Positions 29,201 to 41,100 of a DNA stretch of 64,000 nucleotides are shown here, piece by piece; position 1 is the stretch's first letter; every line of letters begins with the position of its first letter. This stretch comes from Rhizaria sp. SCN 62-66 (Eukaryota > Rhizaria, unplaced). Made by a program: the position numbers and the translations under genes. The notes beneath the pieces are model-generated. The model worked only from the letters and a program-made list of their open reading frames with translations, made no database searches and was not told the DNA's origin. The stretch is taken from positions 1-64,000 of the forward strand of contig MEDY01000067.1 in assembly GCA_001724265.1 (NCBI GenBank). The letters are read 5' to 3'.

Positions 29201-30414
29201 GTCTGCTGCGCCAGAATCTGCGTTTGCAGCTGCTGCTGCTGAGTCGGAGTCAGCGAGAACCCTTGCGACGCTACCGCAGCCGTGGCAGCCAAAGCAACGG
29301 AGGCCGCAGCAGCCGTAGCAGCAGCGAGCGAGAACGGGGCGTTGCCGCCCAACCCGGCGACTGTGAGCGCGGTGGTGGAAACGGTCAACGCACCAGCAGC
29401 GGTCGCGCTTGCGCTGCAGCCTGCAGGGGGGAGAGCCGGTGGCACGTGGCCGCTGCCGCAGACAGCGCAGGCAGCGCCGGCAACATCGACGGTCGGTGCG
29501 CCCCACATCGACACAGAGGAGGCGACAACCGGCGCGGAGTGCGACGCTTGCGCCGCCGTGGTACTGCTGTTGCTGCTGCTGCCACTGCCGCTGCTTGCAG
29601 CGTCTGACGGGAAGGAACACAGCGCGAACAAGCCGTCGCCGGCGCCTGCGCCGGAGCCCGAAGCGGCACCGGCACCCGCGCTAGCACCCGCACCCGCGCT
29701 GCCGGTCGCGCCCGCAGCGCCGCCGGCCGCGGTCCCGACGCCGGCGCCAGAACCCGTGGCGGCCGAGCCCGACGGTGCAGGCGCGGCGCCGCGCGGGTGC
29801 CGGCCAGCGCGCGCGCCGCGGCGGGCCGAGGTCGAGGCCTCGTTGGCCAGCACCCACTGGCGGCCGCTCAGCAGCGCCAGCGCGAGCCGCGCGCGTGGCG
29901 GCAGCGGGACTGCGGCGGACGCGGCGGCGGCCAGCGCGGCGGCAGCGGCGGTCGCGGCAGCGGGGGCGGGTGAGGCGGCCGGGGTCGGGACTGTAATCTG
30001 GGGCAGCCACGGCGCCAGCGCGGATGTCAGCGAAGCGTGCGCAATGTGCGAGGCAGTTGCAGGTGCAGTGGGGATCGTTGCAGCAGAGCTGGAGCTGCTA
30101 GTGCTGGGGGTGGTTTGCGGTGCAGCTTCGGCAGAGGCGCCGCGGGGACCGCGCGCTCTTGATCCAGATCCGGCGGAGGCCACTGGTGCGCTCGCGGGCG
30201 GTGCAGAGGCAGGCGTCATGGCCGCGGGAGCCTTCGCCTTGGACTTGCCCGCGGCACCGGTGGCGGGTGCAGTGGGGGGTACAGAGGCTGCGGCGGGACG
30301 CGTTGTGGGCGGCGGCGACGGGGAAGGTCCAGTCGCATTGCGAGAACTACCGCGGCGCGTAGGCGGCGCGGCAGAAGATGCAGCCGCTGCAGAACGGGTC
30401 GGGGCCGAAGGCAT
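5240..30414 (-). CDS. giant PHD-finger protein with three PZP (PHD / Zn-knuckle / ePHD) modules and AT-hook
   Basis: Two exons on the minus strand, 30414-10570 and 10453-5240, joined in phase 0, give about 8350 residues. Three widely spaced modules each show a PHD finger, a zinc knuckle and an extended PHD, the arrangement of JADE, BRPF and AF10 histone-H3 readers. Module 1 (residues about 310-1350) has CARCGLCVHQLCYG, CALCPTPGG, WAHVDCAL and YCHLCGRNKGC. Module 2 (about 4590-5390) has CDGCGLVVHARCYG, CALCPSSHG, WCHVVCALL, CGVCHIDHG and FHPLCAWQAGLYV. Module 3 (about 5690-6735) has CQSCGVEAHPQCYG, CILCPRRGG, WAHLTCVLWGG, KCYVCHRAGG, then LVFHPICNG across the splice. Long Ala/Ser/Thr/Gly tracts separate them. 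The tail has a Gln/Pro tract (7040-7190), an AT-hook-like RGRGRPP near 5950, acidic runs and a Lys/Arg-rich end. A nuclear chromatin role is inferred. The stop is TAA. The ATG at 30414 is the first in frame after a TAA at 30571-30573. Confidence 0.88.
7040..7190 (-). repeat. CAG/CAA tract coding poly-Gln with an internal CCG poly-Pro run
   Basis: Within the last exon of the giant PHD gene, the minus strand shows runs of CAG and CAA codons (eight or more Gln in a row), then seven Pro codons, then further Gln-rich sequence with Tyr and Met. This is a coding microsatellite likely to vary in length. Confidence 0.8.
10454..10569 (-). other. intron in giant PHD gene, 116 nt
   Basis: Donor GTACGT and acceptor TTTTTAG on the minus strand, phase 0, AT-rich. 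Removing it turns a frame that dies after DFKCN into DFKCN-LVFHPICNG, restoring the His-x2-Cys ligands of the third extended PHD. That continuity is the evidence for the splice. Confidence 0.93.
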
Positions 30415-30603
30415 AAGCTTAGGATCTGCGACGGCGGCGAGGAGCGTCGGCGGGGAGAGAAGCTGGAACGCGGTGGCGGGCTTCGTAGGGGCTGGAGGGG
30501 GAGGGTCGACCTGAAAGGAAAGATCAGGGTTTAGCGCCGCAACGCGAGGATAAGTTAAAGAAACGTAGGTTTACAGTTCAGTCGGCAGGATAAACACGGA
30601 AAT

Positions 30604-30615
30604 CGGTATATATCC
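30604..30615 (-). promoter_or_regulatory. TATA-like element upstream of the giant PHD gene
   Basis: The sequence cggtatatatcc contains a near-palindromic TATATA about 190 bases upstream of the ATG at 30414. A transcript start 25-30 bases further would leave a leader of roughly 160 bases. This rests on sequence resemblance only. Confidence 0.3.
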
Positions 30616-30804
30616 AGACCTGGGAACGCGCGGAAAGAAACAGAGCGAAGAAATGGGGTATTGTAAGCGATGCGCAAAAAGGCCTCCTGAGAGGTCAGAT
30701 TATGTCTAAACGTAATGTTAGTCGGAAATAAAGTATTTGAGAATGTTTTATATAAAATAAATAGCGTGATTTCTGCATCAGTTAAGCAACCAGTGCAAGG
30801 GTGA

Positions 30805-30825
30805 GAGGACTCGGAACAAGTCCTC
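30805..30825. other. perfect 7-bp hairpin in spacer
   Basis: GAGGACT, a seven-base loop, then AGTCCTC. I could not fit a tRNA, snoRNA or snRNA around it, so its role is unknown. Confidence 0.35.
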
Positions 30826-31811
30826 GGCTACATAGACTGACCGTGGGAAGGGGCAGAAAAGCAGCTGGTAGGATATATAGAATCAGTCAAATAGCACTGG
30901 TATAGTGCCACCAAATAGAAATTCACAAATAAACTTGGATATTTTAATTAAACTCTGTGGATCGCATTACATGGCTCAATAGACCTTGGGATAATGTCGC
31001 GGTCTGGGCCGAGTGACACGAGGTGTAAGGGGTGACTGTGCGCAATTTTGATCGTTCGCGATATATCTTGGTATATGTTGTATTTTAGAGTGCATGTGTA
31101 TTATTACGACTGATAAGTAGTACCTGTGTATTATATTTCAATTGGGCTGTGATCTGAGCGGTTTATCTTTCGTGCGATCAGATAGTTCAGTTTCACCTCT
31201 GGGCGCGAATGTGTTACGCTCCTGAAAGTCATAAATTTGTGATAGGATTGGGACACTCTGGCAACATATGACTTCGATTTTGGAAAGTCCATAAAGATTG
31301 TCAATGTTAAGCTCACACCATGAACGACGCTGTAAAAATGTATCATTAACACCCTCAACTGTCATGGCGTACGCTCCTGGTCATCAGTTACGCAGCCGCG
31401 TTGACTTGTGATCGAAGGACCATGTACGACAATTTGGTTATTTTTGACAATTTTATCGTGATGTAGTGTGAATATCTTGCTTTCAAACAACATATCGTGA
31501 ACTTGTTTGAATACATAATGACTAACAGCCAAATCTGATCAGAAGATGCTCTTTGGAGTGTCTGTCACTGACCTATCGACGGAGTTGACCCAGAGAAGGA
31601 TTGGGAGGCTTCACAAAACCCAGGGTTTCGGGCCCATATCAACATTGAATAGAACATAATTTGGTGGTCGTTAGAAATTGTGTATAACACACTATATATG
31701 TCTTTACTTTGCTAACTGACGTTGGACATCTCTTGATAATTCCTCTTCAAGTTCCCGCAAGGTCGTAACGACTGTTAGTCCTCTCAGACCCACTAAACCT
31801 CTTCACACAGC

Positions 31812-34800
31812 ATGTTCCCGGTTGACGGCGTGAGGCATGGCCCTCAACCGGCCACAACTCCGTCTTTTGCGGCAACGGCGCCGTCCGCTGGCGACCCGTC
31901 ATAGCATCTCGCCTCCGCAGGGAAGATGACTCCTGTTTCGAGCCACCATGCAGCCGTCCCCAGCTCAGCGCAGGGTTTCTCCCGTTTCCCTGGCCCGTCC
32001 TCCGCCCGTGGCATCAGTGAGGCCCAAATTCGTGCTCTCGGCACCTCTACTGCTACATCATCTGTGCCCGTTACGTTACCCGGGCTTCCCAGTGCCACGC
32101 TAGGCTCTCCCCGCACAGCTCGCACAACCACCTCTGCAGCAGCGGCCAACGCTGCCGCGGCCGCTGCTGCGACAGGCGCCCTGCCCGCCGCGGTCTCGCT
32201 TGCAGTCCCGCTGAACCTCTCTCTCGCGCGCCCTCGGACAACCGCCGGCACAGGCGGCGGTTTTTCCATTGTGCCGACCAACGCCCCCGCGCCCGCCGCG
32301 CCTCTCTCCTTCGCCGCCGCACCCGCCTCGTCGCACGCGCCCGCGCCCGCCGCGGGCCTGTCCGCGCGCGAGCTGCTGGGCGCGAACGAGCAACTGCAGG
32401 GCCAGCTGAACGACTTGCTGCGTCTAAACGAGCTGCTGCGGCTCGACATCCTCGTCGCGCGCCGACAGCTCGGCGACGTCGCCGCGCTCGAGGGCTCGCT
32501 GCAGCACGCGAACGCCGTTGCCACGGAGCGCCTCGTCGAGATCAACGACCTCAAGCGCGCCGCGCGCGAGGCGCAGGCCGCCGCGGCCGAGGCAGCGCGC
32601 GCAACGGCCGAGTCTGCGATGACCGCCGACGCGCGCGTGCGCGCCGCGGACGCCGCGACGGCGGCCGCCGAGTCCGCGGCGCAGGCCGCCACGGAGCGCG
32701 AGCGCGCGGTGACCTCCGCGGCCGAGGAGCGCGTGGCGACGGCGCAGCAGCAGCTCGCGCTGGCGCACGCGGCGCTGGCGGAGCGCACAGGCGGCGGCGC
32801 CGTGTCGGCTGAGGCGCACCGCCACGCGCTCGCAGAGGCTGCCGAAGCGCGCGCTGCCGCCGCGGCCGCGATGGCGGCGCGCGACCGCGCTGTGGCGGCA
32901 CACACGGGGTGCGGGCTGGCGATGATCGAGCTGTCATCGCTGCGGCGCGACGCGGGCGACGCGAAACGCGTGTACACGGCGCAGGAGAAGCTGCGCGGGA
33001 TCGTGCTCGCGCTCGAGAGTGAGCTTAAGGAGGCGCGCAAGGACTGCAAAACGCTCGAGGACCTCTCGACGACGCGACTTAACGCGATCGGCGAGTGGCG
33101 TGACAAGTTCACCGCCGTCTACGCTGATCACCACGGCTGCGCGGCGGCCGCGACTGAGGCGGCGGCCGAGATCGCGGCCCTGCGCGAGCGCGCAGAGGCT
33201 GCTGAGGCGCGTGCCGCGGCTGCCGAGGCCAAGGCCGCGGTGGCGCACGCGGAGAAGGTCGAAGTGGCGACGACGCTGGAGCGTGCGACCGAGACACAGA
33301 CGCTGCGCGTGGCGGAGCTGAGCAGCCGCGTGGAGCAGCTGACCGTGGCCAATACCACGCTCGAGGTGCAGCACGCGACGGTGAGCCGCGAGGCCGTGGC
33401 GCGCGTGGACCGCAGCGCAGCGCTCGCGCGCGAAGTCAAGGTTGTCGAGAAGGCGCGCGACGAGGCGCTAGCCGAGGTCGAGACGCTCAAGGGCCGGCTC
33501 ACGGCCGTCACGGCGCGTGCTGACAAGACCGAGGCGCGCGCGCGTGCTGTGGCGAGCGAGAACGACGCCGTGCGCGTGAAGCTCGCCGAGGCCGAGGCCG
33601 GCGCGGCGCGCGCGCACGAGACGCTGGCCGTGGTGCAGACAAGCGCGGACCGGCGCACGCGCGAAGTGGAGCTGCTGACGCAGCGCAGCGAGCTGCACGC
33701 GCAGTCGACGCAGCGCACGCACGAAGCCATGGCCGCGCTCGAGACGCGACTGGCCAACTACAACGACCTGGTCGCGCAGCTGGGCGACACGCGCGAGAAG
33801 CTCGCGGCGACCGTGGCCAAGCTCGAGGCCGTGAGTGCAGACGCGCGCCAGCTCGCAGCCGTGCATGCGGCGACTACGGAGGACCTGCGGCGCGTCTCGC
33901 AGGCGCACGCCGAGCTCGAGTCCCGGTCCGCGGGCGTGTCGATGCGCAACGCGCAGGTCGAACGCCGCCTCACGGACCAGGCCTCGGACCTGGGCGGCAT
34001 GAAAACCGACTACCTGCGCGTCGTCGCCGAGCTCGTGCGCCACGAGCGCGCCGCGCTGGCCGCGCGCTGCGCCAACGTCGACCTGCAGGAGGCCGTTGCT
34101 GCGCTCGCCGCGCGGCTGGGCGAGAGCAACCGCCGCGGACACGCGCTGGCTGCGCGCGTGCGTGAACGTGAGGCGCAGCTCGCGGCGCTCGCGCAGCGGC
34201 TCGATGACGCCGCGCTGGCCGGCGGCATGGCGCTGCAACTCGGCGCCGCGCTGCACTCGTCAGCCGCTGTGCACGCGCTTGTGGCGCGTGCTAATGACGG
34301 GTCCACGGGCGGAGGCACTGCTGCCGTCGCCGCGGCCGCCGCGGCCGCAGCTGCCCCGCGCAAGCTGCAGCAGATCGCGGTGTCGCTGCGCAACGCCGTA
34401 AAGTCGCTTGAGCCCGTTGTGCGCGCCACTGTTGCGCGCGCTGACGCCCTCGCCGCTGGTAATGTCCCCGCACGTGACGCCAGCAGTGTGCCTGGTCTCG
34501 CGTTCCTGAGCCCCATCGTCGGCCCCTTGCAACTCGACGCGTTGTCGTGGCCGCCGGGCACCGCGCCCTTTCCTCTCCGCGGCCTTGCGCCCGCTGCGAC
34601 TGCCGCGACCCAGGACGCGCACGGCCAGCCGCTGCCGCCGACGCGCGCGGCCCCGCTGGCGTCCGGTGCGATGGCCGTGCTGCCCGCGGCGCTCGCCCCG
34701 ACGCTGCCGCCCGCGTTGTCGTCAGTGACGCCCTGGATGCCCGCCCCGCTGGGCCGCGCAGGCTCGGTCACCAGCGGCGTCGAGCTCGCAGTGCATGTTC

Positions 34801-37800
34801 CGCGCACTGCTGCTGCGTCCGCAGCGACTGCGCCACAGCAGCTACAGGAGGAGGCCACTGTAACCGTGGACGGCGTCGAGGCGCCCGCGCCCGCGCTGCC
34901 GCTGCCGCTCGTGCAGCGGGAGCTGGAGCCGGTGCATGAACAACACCAGCAGCAATGCGGCGACGCACAGAAGCGCGCCGGCAGTGAGAAGCACAACGGC
35001 GACGACAACAACACGCCGACGAGTAGCACGGCCAGCGCGCGCGCGAGCACCGGCCACAGCGCCTCGAGCAGCGCGAACCTGCCCGCTGGCGGCGCCGGGA
35101 ATAGACGCGGCCGCGCTGCGGGCTCCGCCGCGGCGACCGAGGCCGACGCGACGTCGCCGAGCCCGCTGAAGCAGGGCGCGGCGCGGCGCGGTGGCGGCCG
35201 CAGCGGCAGTCGCACTGGCACGCGGTCGGTGCAGAACGCGGCAAATGTGGCGGCGTCGTCTGGCCCCGCCACGCCGCCGCAGGGCCCGCGCACGCTGCCC
35301 GGCCAGTCGCGTTACTCACACTCGCACTCACACTCGATGTCTATCACGTACTCCCCGCCGTCGCAACAGCAGCAGCAGAGCGCGGCGCCGCAGTACGCCA
35401 CGCAGCAGCCGACGGCCGCGGCGGTGACCGGCGAGATTAGTGTCGCCGCCGCAGGCGCGTTGGCGGCGCCGCTGCCGCCGACGACGACCGCGGTCGCAGC
35501 CGCTGGCGAGACGCGCGCAGCCGCCGCGGCGATCCTGGCGACGATGTTCCCGCCCATTCCGTCCTCCGCCTACGCGGCCGCGACCGCCGCCACGACGGGC
35601 GCGGGCGCTGGCGTCATCGGCATGCGCGGCGACGCGTGCGTCGTGTCCGTGCACGCGGGCTTTACGCCCAGCTTCATGCTTCAGCTGCTGCGGACCGTGG
35701 CGGCGCAGGCGGACGCGGCCGCGGCCGCGGCGGCGGACCAGCGGCGCGCCGAGGCGCAGCTCGCGACGGCGCTGCGCAACAACGCGGCGCTGACGCAGGC
35801 GCTGGCTGAAATGCCCAAGATGGAGTGGACCGCGCAGCTGCGTGACGTCACCGCCGCGCTCGCGCGCACCAACCGCGCGCTCGCCGCCATGGAGCACGAG
35901 GGCGCGGTTGCTCTCGCGAATGATGGTGGCGACGCCGCCGCCGCCGCTGCGGACCCGTCTGTTGCGGGCATCACTGTGCCCGGGGTGGGCGGCCGCGTGG
36001 TCGCTATGTCCCCAGGCAAGAACGCCAAGGCCATCGTCGACAGCAACCTCGCGCCGCGCGCGCTGCAGGACCAGGGCTCCGAGTGGGAGTGGCAGCGCCT
36101 CCCGCAGATGGGCGCTATGGCTAACGCGACGGCGATGAGCATGAGCGCCAGTCGGCCTGTCACCGCCTCCGCGTCTGTATCTGCGGCTGCGCCGCCCGGC
36201 TCCGCGCTGGGCCCGCGCCCGCGGCCCGTGGCACGCCTCGCGCTCACGGCGACCGGCGTTGTGTGTCTGCCGCCGTCGACCGTGGCCCCAGCTGCCGCGT
36301 CCGCCTCTGCCGCCGACGACGCTGCGGCCGCCGGCGACAACTGCGACGCGGCGAACGCGCAACTCGTCGCCGCGACCGGCACCGCGGCCGTGCACGTGAC
36401 GTCCGCGGCCGCCGCCGAGCTTGATGCCACGGTGCCTGTCCCGGTGACAGTGGCGATGCCCGCAGCCGCGGGCGGCATGCCTGCGACGCCCGTGGGGCTG
36501 GGCCCCGCGCCGCCGGTGCGGCCCGCGGGGCTCGACGACGCGCTGCTCGCGCTACGCGCGCTCCGCGCCGCGCTGGCCGACACGCGTGACACCACCGCTG
36601 CAGCGGCGCCGGCGACGGCTGCGCGCAGCGGTGGTCCGAGCCCGCTGCTGGCAACGCCCGCGCTAGCCGCGACGGCGCGCGAGTTTGCGCTGGATGCGTC
36701 TTCGCCGCTGTCGGCGCTGAACCTGCAGGTCAACGAGCTCGCGCTGGCCGTCGAGTCGCACCTAGCGACCGCGGCGGATGTCGCGGCGCTGCTGCGCGTG
36801 GCGAACCGCGCCTGTGCCCTGGGCCTCGCGCCCGGCGCGCAGGGGCTGCACACGCTGCTGCCGCGCCTGGCCGGGCTTGCGCGCGCGCGGCCGCAGTGGG
36901 CGGCGATGCTGTTCGAGGTGTCGCAGCTCGTGCTGTGCGCACGCGACACGCTGAGCGTCACCGCGCACTTCGAGGGCACGCTGCTTAAGGGCGCCGCCGC
37001 GCTGCACCGCACCGCGCTAGCGGGCGCCACGTCCACACGCGGGCTCCGCGCCGCTGTTCTCAACAAGCGCACCTCTGCGAAGAGCATGCGGCGCCGGTCA
37101 CGTCGCTCAACGGTCGTTGCAGCCGCGAGCGAGAGTGAGAGCGAGTCTGAGGTTGTCAGCGACGCTGATAGCCCCGCAGTTGCAGTCACTGGTCAGCCCA
37201 GTAAGAGCGAGGATGACGATGCTAGTGCAAGTGAGAGTGAAAGCGAGAGCGAGAGCCAGGCTGGTAGCGATGCCCTCGCATCACTGCCGCTGCCCACTGT
37301 CGGTCAGCCATCGCCCTCAGCCTCGCCTGCGCCCAGCGACGCCGCTGCCAGTGCCGCGACGACCGCCGAGTCCGAGCAGTCGCAGGCGGCCACGCCCATT
37401 GCGCGGACCGACTCTGCGCGGCGTTCGCGTTCGTCGCGCCCGCCGACTGCGCCCGGCGCGGCCGTCGTGCTCACAGTTAGCCCGCACGATGACGGGAAGC
37501 CCAAGGGCAAAGGCAAGAACAAGGGCAAGGGCAGCGTCACCGTGTCGCGCCGCCCGCCACTCACAATCGAGTTGTCGCAGCGCCTGCCGAGCCGCGGCAG
37601 CGACGCCGGTGACAGCGCAGACGCCAGCGAGAACGAGTCCGTGGCCACGCGCGCACCGCTGACGACGCTCTCCTCTGCGGGCACCGTAAGCATGAGCAAC
37701 CTGCACGTGCTGCGCGACCAGATCCTGACCGTGAGCACGCACCCGCAGTACGCGGCGCCGCTGCGCGGGCTTGCCGGACACATCGCGGACCTCCTGGCCG

Positions 37801-37925
37801 CGGTCGAGTTTATGTACGACCGGCAGGTCGAGTTGATCGAACAGGTCGCCGCAGCGGCGCCAGTGCCCGCAGTCGCGGCTGCGCATGGTAGCGAGGCCGA
37901 CGTTGCGGATATGACGCCGATGTAA
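31812..37925 (+). CDS. large coiled-coil protein, hypothetical, with in-frame TAG at codon 31
   Basis: No family is recognised. If TAG at 31902-31904 is sense, the frame runs from ATG 31812 to TAA 37923-37925, 2037 residues. If TAG is a stop, translation would begin at ATG 31926 (1999 residues). The 38-codon extension is open and has the Pro/Ala/Ser character of the following sequence. The N-terminus is disordered. From about 32350 to 34250 there is an almost uninterrupted Ala/Glu/Arg/Leu heptad-rich coiled coil (ANEQLQGQLNDLLRLNELL; LRGIVLALESELKEAR). A variable Ala/Pro/Ser region with a poly-Gln patch (35360) follows, then a second short helix-rich block (35680-35900). A third block near 36510-37010 contains LNLQVNELALAVESHL. 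Next come an acidic Ser/Glu region (37110-37260), a Lys/Gly-rich patch, and a C-terminal helix (HIADLLAAVEFMYDRQVELI). A cytoskeletal or scaffold role is possible but not shown. Confidence 0.72.
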
Positions 37926-38183
37926 CGAAGTACAGACATGTACAACAAAGAAAACAACCGATATTTACATTAGCTTTACTTAAGAATGAAACAATGGCGT
38001 ATCCGTCAATAAACAAGCATGATTTTGATTTCACTGAGCGCAAGAATAAACTGTTCCGTTTCGATTTGTATTTACATAAATATGTACATTGTACACACTG
38101 TATCATTGTTTTACATTCACGCTGGCCCTACATTCACAAACATATGATCAAGGCATCGACAATACTGGTAGCTGCTCGCGTGT
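37926..38183. other. convergent intergenic spacer with AATAAA
   Basis: A 258-base AT-rich gap between two converging stop codons. An AATAAA at 38008-38013 is a plausible polyadenylation signal for the plus-strand coiled-coil gene. No gene is seen. Confidence 0.5.
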
Positions 38184-41100
38184 TCACTAAAAGCGCGCAA
38201 AGTGCGCCGCGGTGGCACGCGGCATCACGAGCGACGCGTGCGCCATCGCGCCCAGCCCCGCCCCGCCCAGCATAGCGCCGCCGTGAAGCCCAAGGCCAAC
38301 GCCACCGAGGGCAACGTCCCCCAGAGCTGCGCCGCCGCCGATCATGGCCGCGCCGGCGCCGGTGACATCACCAGCGGCGGCGGCACTGGCAGCGGCTGCA
38401 GCGGCAGCGGCGGCTTGCGGGAGCACAAGCCCGGGGATCAGCGCGTTGGCCGCGCGGGCCAGCACGCTCGCGAGCGCGCGCGCAACGATCCCGCTGAGCC
38501 CGCCGCCGTTGCGGTGGCGCCGGCCCTGCAGCCCGGCGGCAGCGTCTGCGGCGTCGTCGCCGTCGTCGCCGTCATCCGCGCCCGCGCCGCCACAGCAGAG
38601 CGCGGCCAGCAGTCCGCGGCTGCGGCGCGAGGCGCGGGTGACGCGGATGACCACGGCGGCGCGCGTGGCGTTGTTGATCACCTCAGAGGCGAGAGCGACC
38701 GAGTCGACGAGGCGCATGGCGAGCGCGTCACGGCCGAGCCAGACCTCGCCCGTGGTAATCTGCGGCAGTAGCGGAAGCAGCACGGGTCGGAACAACGCGA
38801 CGTGGTCCGAGAAGGCCGCGTGGATCGTCTCCAGCTCCTCCTGCAGCTTCGCGCGGCCCTCGGGCGTAACCTCGCCCGTCGTCGTCACCGTGCGCTTGTA
38901 GCGGCCCGCCGTAAACTGCAGCATGTCGACCTCATGACGCTTGAGCACCTTGGAGATGTTGGGGATCTGCGCGATCACGCCCACCGAGCTGTCGCAGAAA
39001 GAAAGAAAAAAGTTCGAATCGTGAGAAATGGGTTTAAAAAAAATGAAATTGAGCAACATCGAACAAACAAAAGAAAAATTACTCGTGAATCATAAAGTGT
39101 GATGATAATAGCCACGTACCCGACGTAAGCAAAAGGCGCGGCGACGATGCGGTCGGCGACGGCGGCCATCATGTACCCACCACTGGCAGCGACCTTATCG
39201 ACGCACACAGTGAGGTGGATGCCGTGCTCGCGGAGACGCGCGAGCTCGTAGGCAGCGCGGCCGTAGTGCGGGACGGCGCCGCCGCCGGACTCAAGGCAGA
39301 GCACGACCTCATCCTTGCCGGGCACACACGTCTGCACGGCGAAGTCGACGAACTTGGCCAGCAGATCCGTCCCCGAAGCGAAGATGTCGCCGCTCCAGTC
39401 GAAGACGAGCACGCGCGCGGGCCGCAGCGCCGCCTCCCAGAGCCGCGCCAGCTGCCCAGGGTGGCACTCGGGCCCCAGCGCGCTCAGCTGCGCGGCAAAG
39501 TTCTCCGTCAGCGCGGCCGTCTGCACCGCGCGCGCGGCGTCCCAGACCGGCGCGCGCGCCGCGAGCTCGTCGTGCAGCAGCGCCGCCGCGTCCGCCGCGA
39601 AGTCGCCCCGCGCGTCCTTGCTGGAGCCCTTCTTGGCTGCCTTGGCCTTAGAGACGGCCTTGTCGTCAGCCTTGCCTCTGTTGCTGTCGGCGGCCTTCTT
39701 GCTGCCCTTCTCGGAGGGCTTGGAGCTCTTGAAGACGGTCTTGCTGGTGGGCGTGGTGAGCGCGACCGTGGGCGCGGCGGTCATCGCGCCCAGGAACGGC
39801 ACCACGCGGCCCGACGGCAGCGCGCGCTCAGCACTCGCACGCGCGGCTGCGCTGCCGTCGGCGTTCTGAGTGGCAGAGTCGTGCGCATCGCTCTTCTTGG
39901 CGTCGGCGTTCACGCTGGCGGTGGTGAACGGGGACTGGGTGGCGCGAATGATGTGGCTCAGAGTCGCACTGAGCGCCAGCGCGGCGGTGCGCATCTTGGC
40001 CAGGCCACCGTCAGCAGCAGCAGCAGCGGTCTCGACGTCCGTCTCAGCGGCAGACTCGGTGCCAGTGGCGGCGGCGACGACGGGGGGCGTGCTGACGTCA
40101 GCGGCGTCGACCTCGGCCTCGGCCTCGGACTCTGCGTCGGACGCAGCGGCGACGGCGACGGCGGCGGCTACGGTCGACCCGCGGGCGGTGCGCGCACGCA
40201 CGCCGGCCTTGGCCTTATTTGCCGCGGCCACAGCGACGGACTGGCGGCGACCACGAGCAGCCGCCACGGCAGCCTTTCCGCGGCCCTTCTGTTCATCCTC
40301 CTCTTCTTCCTCGTTGTCATCGTTCTCACTGCCGCTGCCATCGCTGTTGTTATCCCCAGCAGCGGCGGCAGCGGCAGCGACAGGCTGACCGCGGATCACA
40401 GCGGCTGGGACCGCGCCGCCAGCGGGGGCGGTGCGCGTGAGTCCTGCGAGCTCCGTGGGGAACGCGCGGCCCGCGGCCGGGTACTCAAGAGTCCCGCCCG
40501 TCGCGCGCGCGGCTTCGGCGTCCGCGGCGGCAATGCCCGCGAGCAGCGTCGCCAGCGAGGCTTCGTCGCGACCGTACCCGCCGTTGAGGACCTCGAAGTC
40601 GAACGTGGTCTCCGCGGCAGCGTCAGCGCCGGCGGCCGCGGCAGCGGTCGAGCGCGGAGGACCGCGCGCGCCGCCACGCTTGCCGCCACCACCGCCGCCG
40701 CAGCAGCAGAGCCAACTGGAGCCGGAGCTGGAGCCGGCAGCGGCGTCGGCGCGGGCGCCCGCGGCGGCGGCGGGGGAGCTGCGGTACATCGCGGAGCGGG
40801 CGAGGCGCGGGGCCGCGAGCGCGAGCAGGACGCCGGCGTAGAGCAGCAGCGAGGCAGAGCCATCCCAGGTAATGTGCCAGTCCCAGAGGTAGCTGTGCAG
40901 GAAGGCGCGGTAGCGCAGCGCGAGGCCGGCGAGCAGCAGCAACAGCCCCAGCTGCGTTGCTCGCGAATAGGCGCTCGCGGCGGCGGCAGGGGAGGGCGCC
41001 GCGCGCCACGGCAGCGGCACGTGCGGGATGAACGGCGGCAGTGGCGCGCGGGAAGGGATGCCAACGGGGAAGAGGTCGCGCGCGGCAGGTGACGGGGCGA

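Larger units (their letters stand above)
30415..31811. other. divergent AT-rich spacer between the giant PHD gene and the coiled-coil gene
   Basis: About 1.4 kb without a supportable gene, and the largest spacer in the window. Nearest the minus-strand gene, 30415-30570 remains open in its frame but has no ATG, so I treat it as 5' leader. It contains a CTTTCCTTTCAG stretch (30511 region) that resembles an acceptor and could close a leader intron. A TATATA element lies near 30606-30613. A perfect 7-bp hairpin is at 30805-30825. Short open frames around 31131-31365 lack any recognisable feature. Confidence 0.55.

Noticed and set aside
10739-30514. Many long open frames (200-570 codons) on the plus strand opposite the giant PHD gene
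   Set aside because: They are mirror images of Ala-rich GC codons. They lack any domain, change character arbitrarily, and the minus strand carries the zinc-finger signatures.
30511-30530. Leader intron acceptor CTTTCCTTTCAG upstream of the giant PHD gene
   Set aside because: No matching GTRCG donor within a plausible distance and no upstream ATG. I kept ATG 30414 as the start and left this unresolved.
30780-30870. Possible tRNA or small RNA around the 7-bp hairpin
   Set aside because: The loop lacks the conserved U33, and no D-arm, T-arm or acceptor pairing could be drawn. No C/D or H/ACA layout fits convincingly.
31131-31365. Two overlapping 75-codon minus frames in the AT-rich spacer
   Set aside because: Short, overlapping, no recognisable motif, and atypical codon use for this genome.
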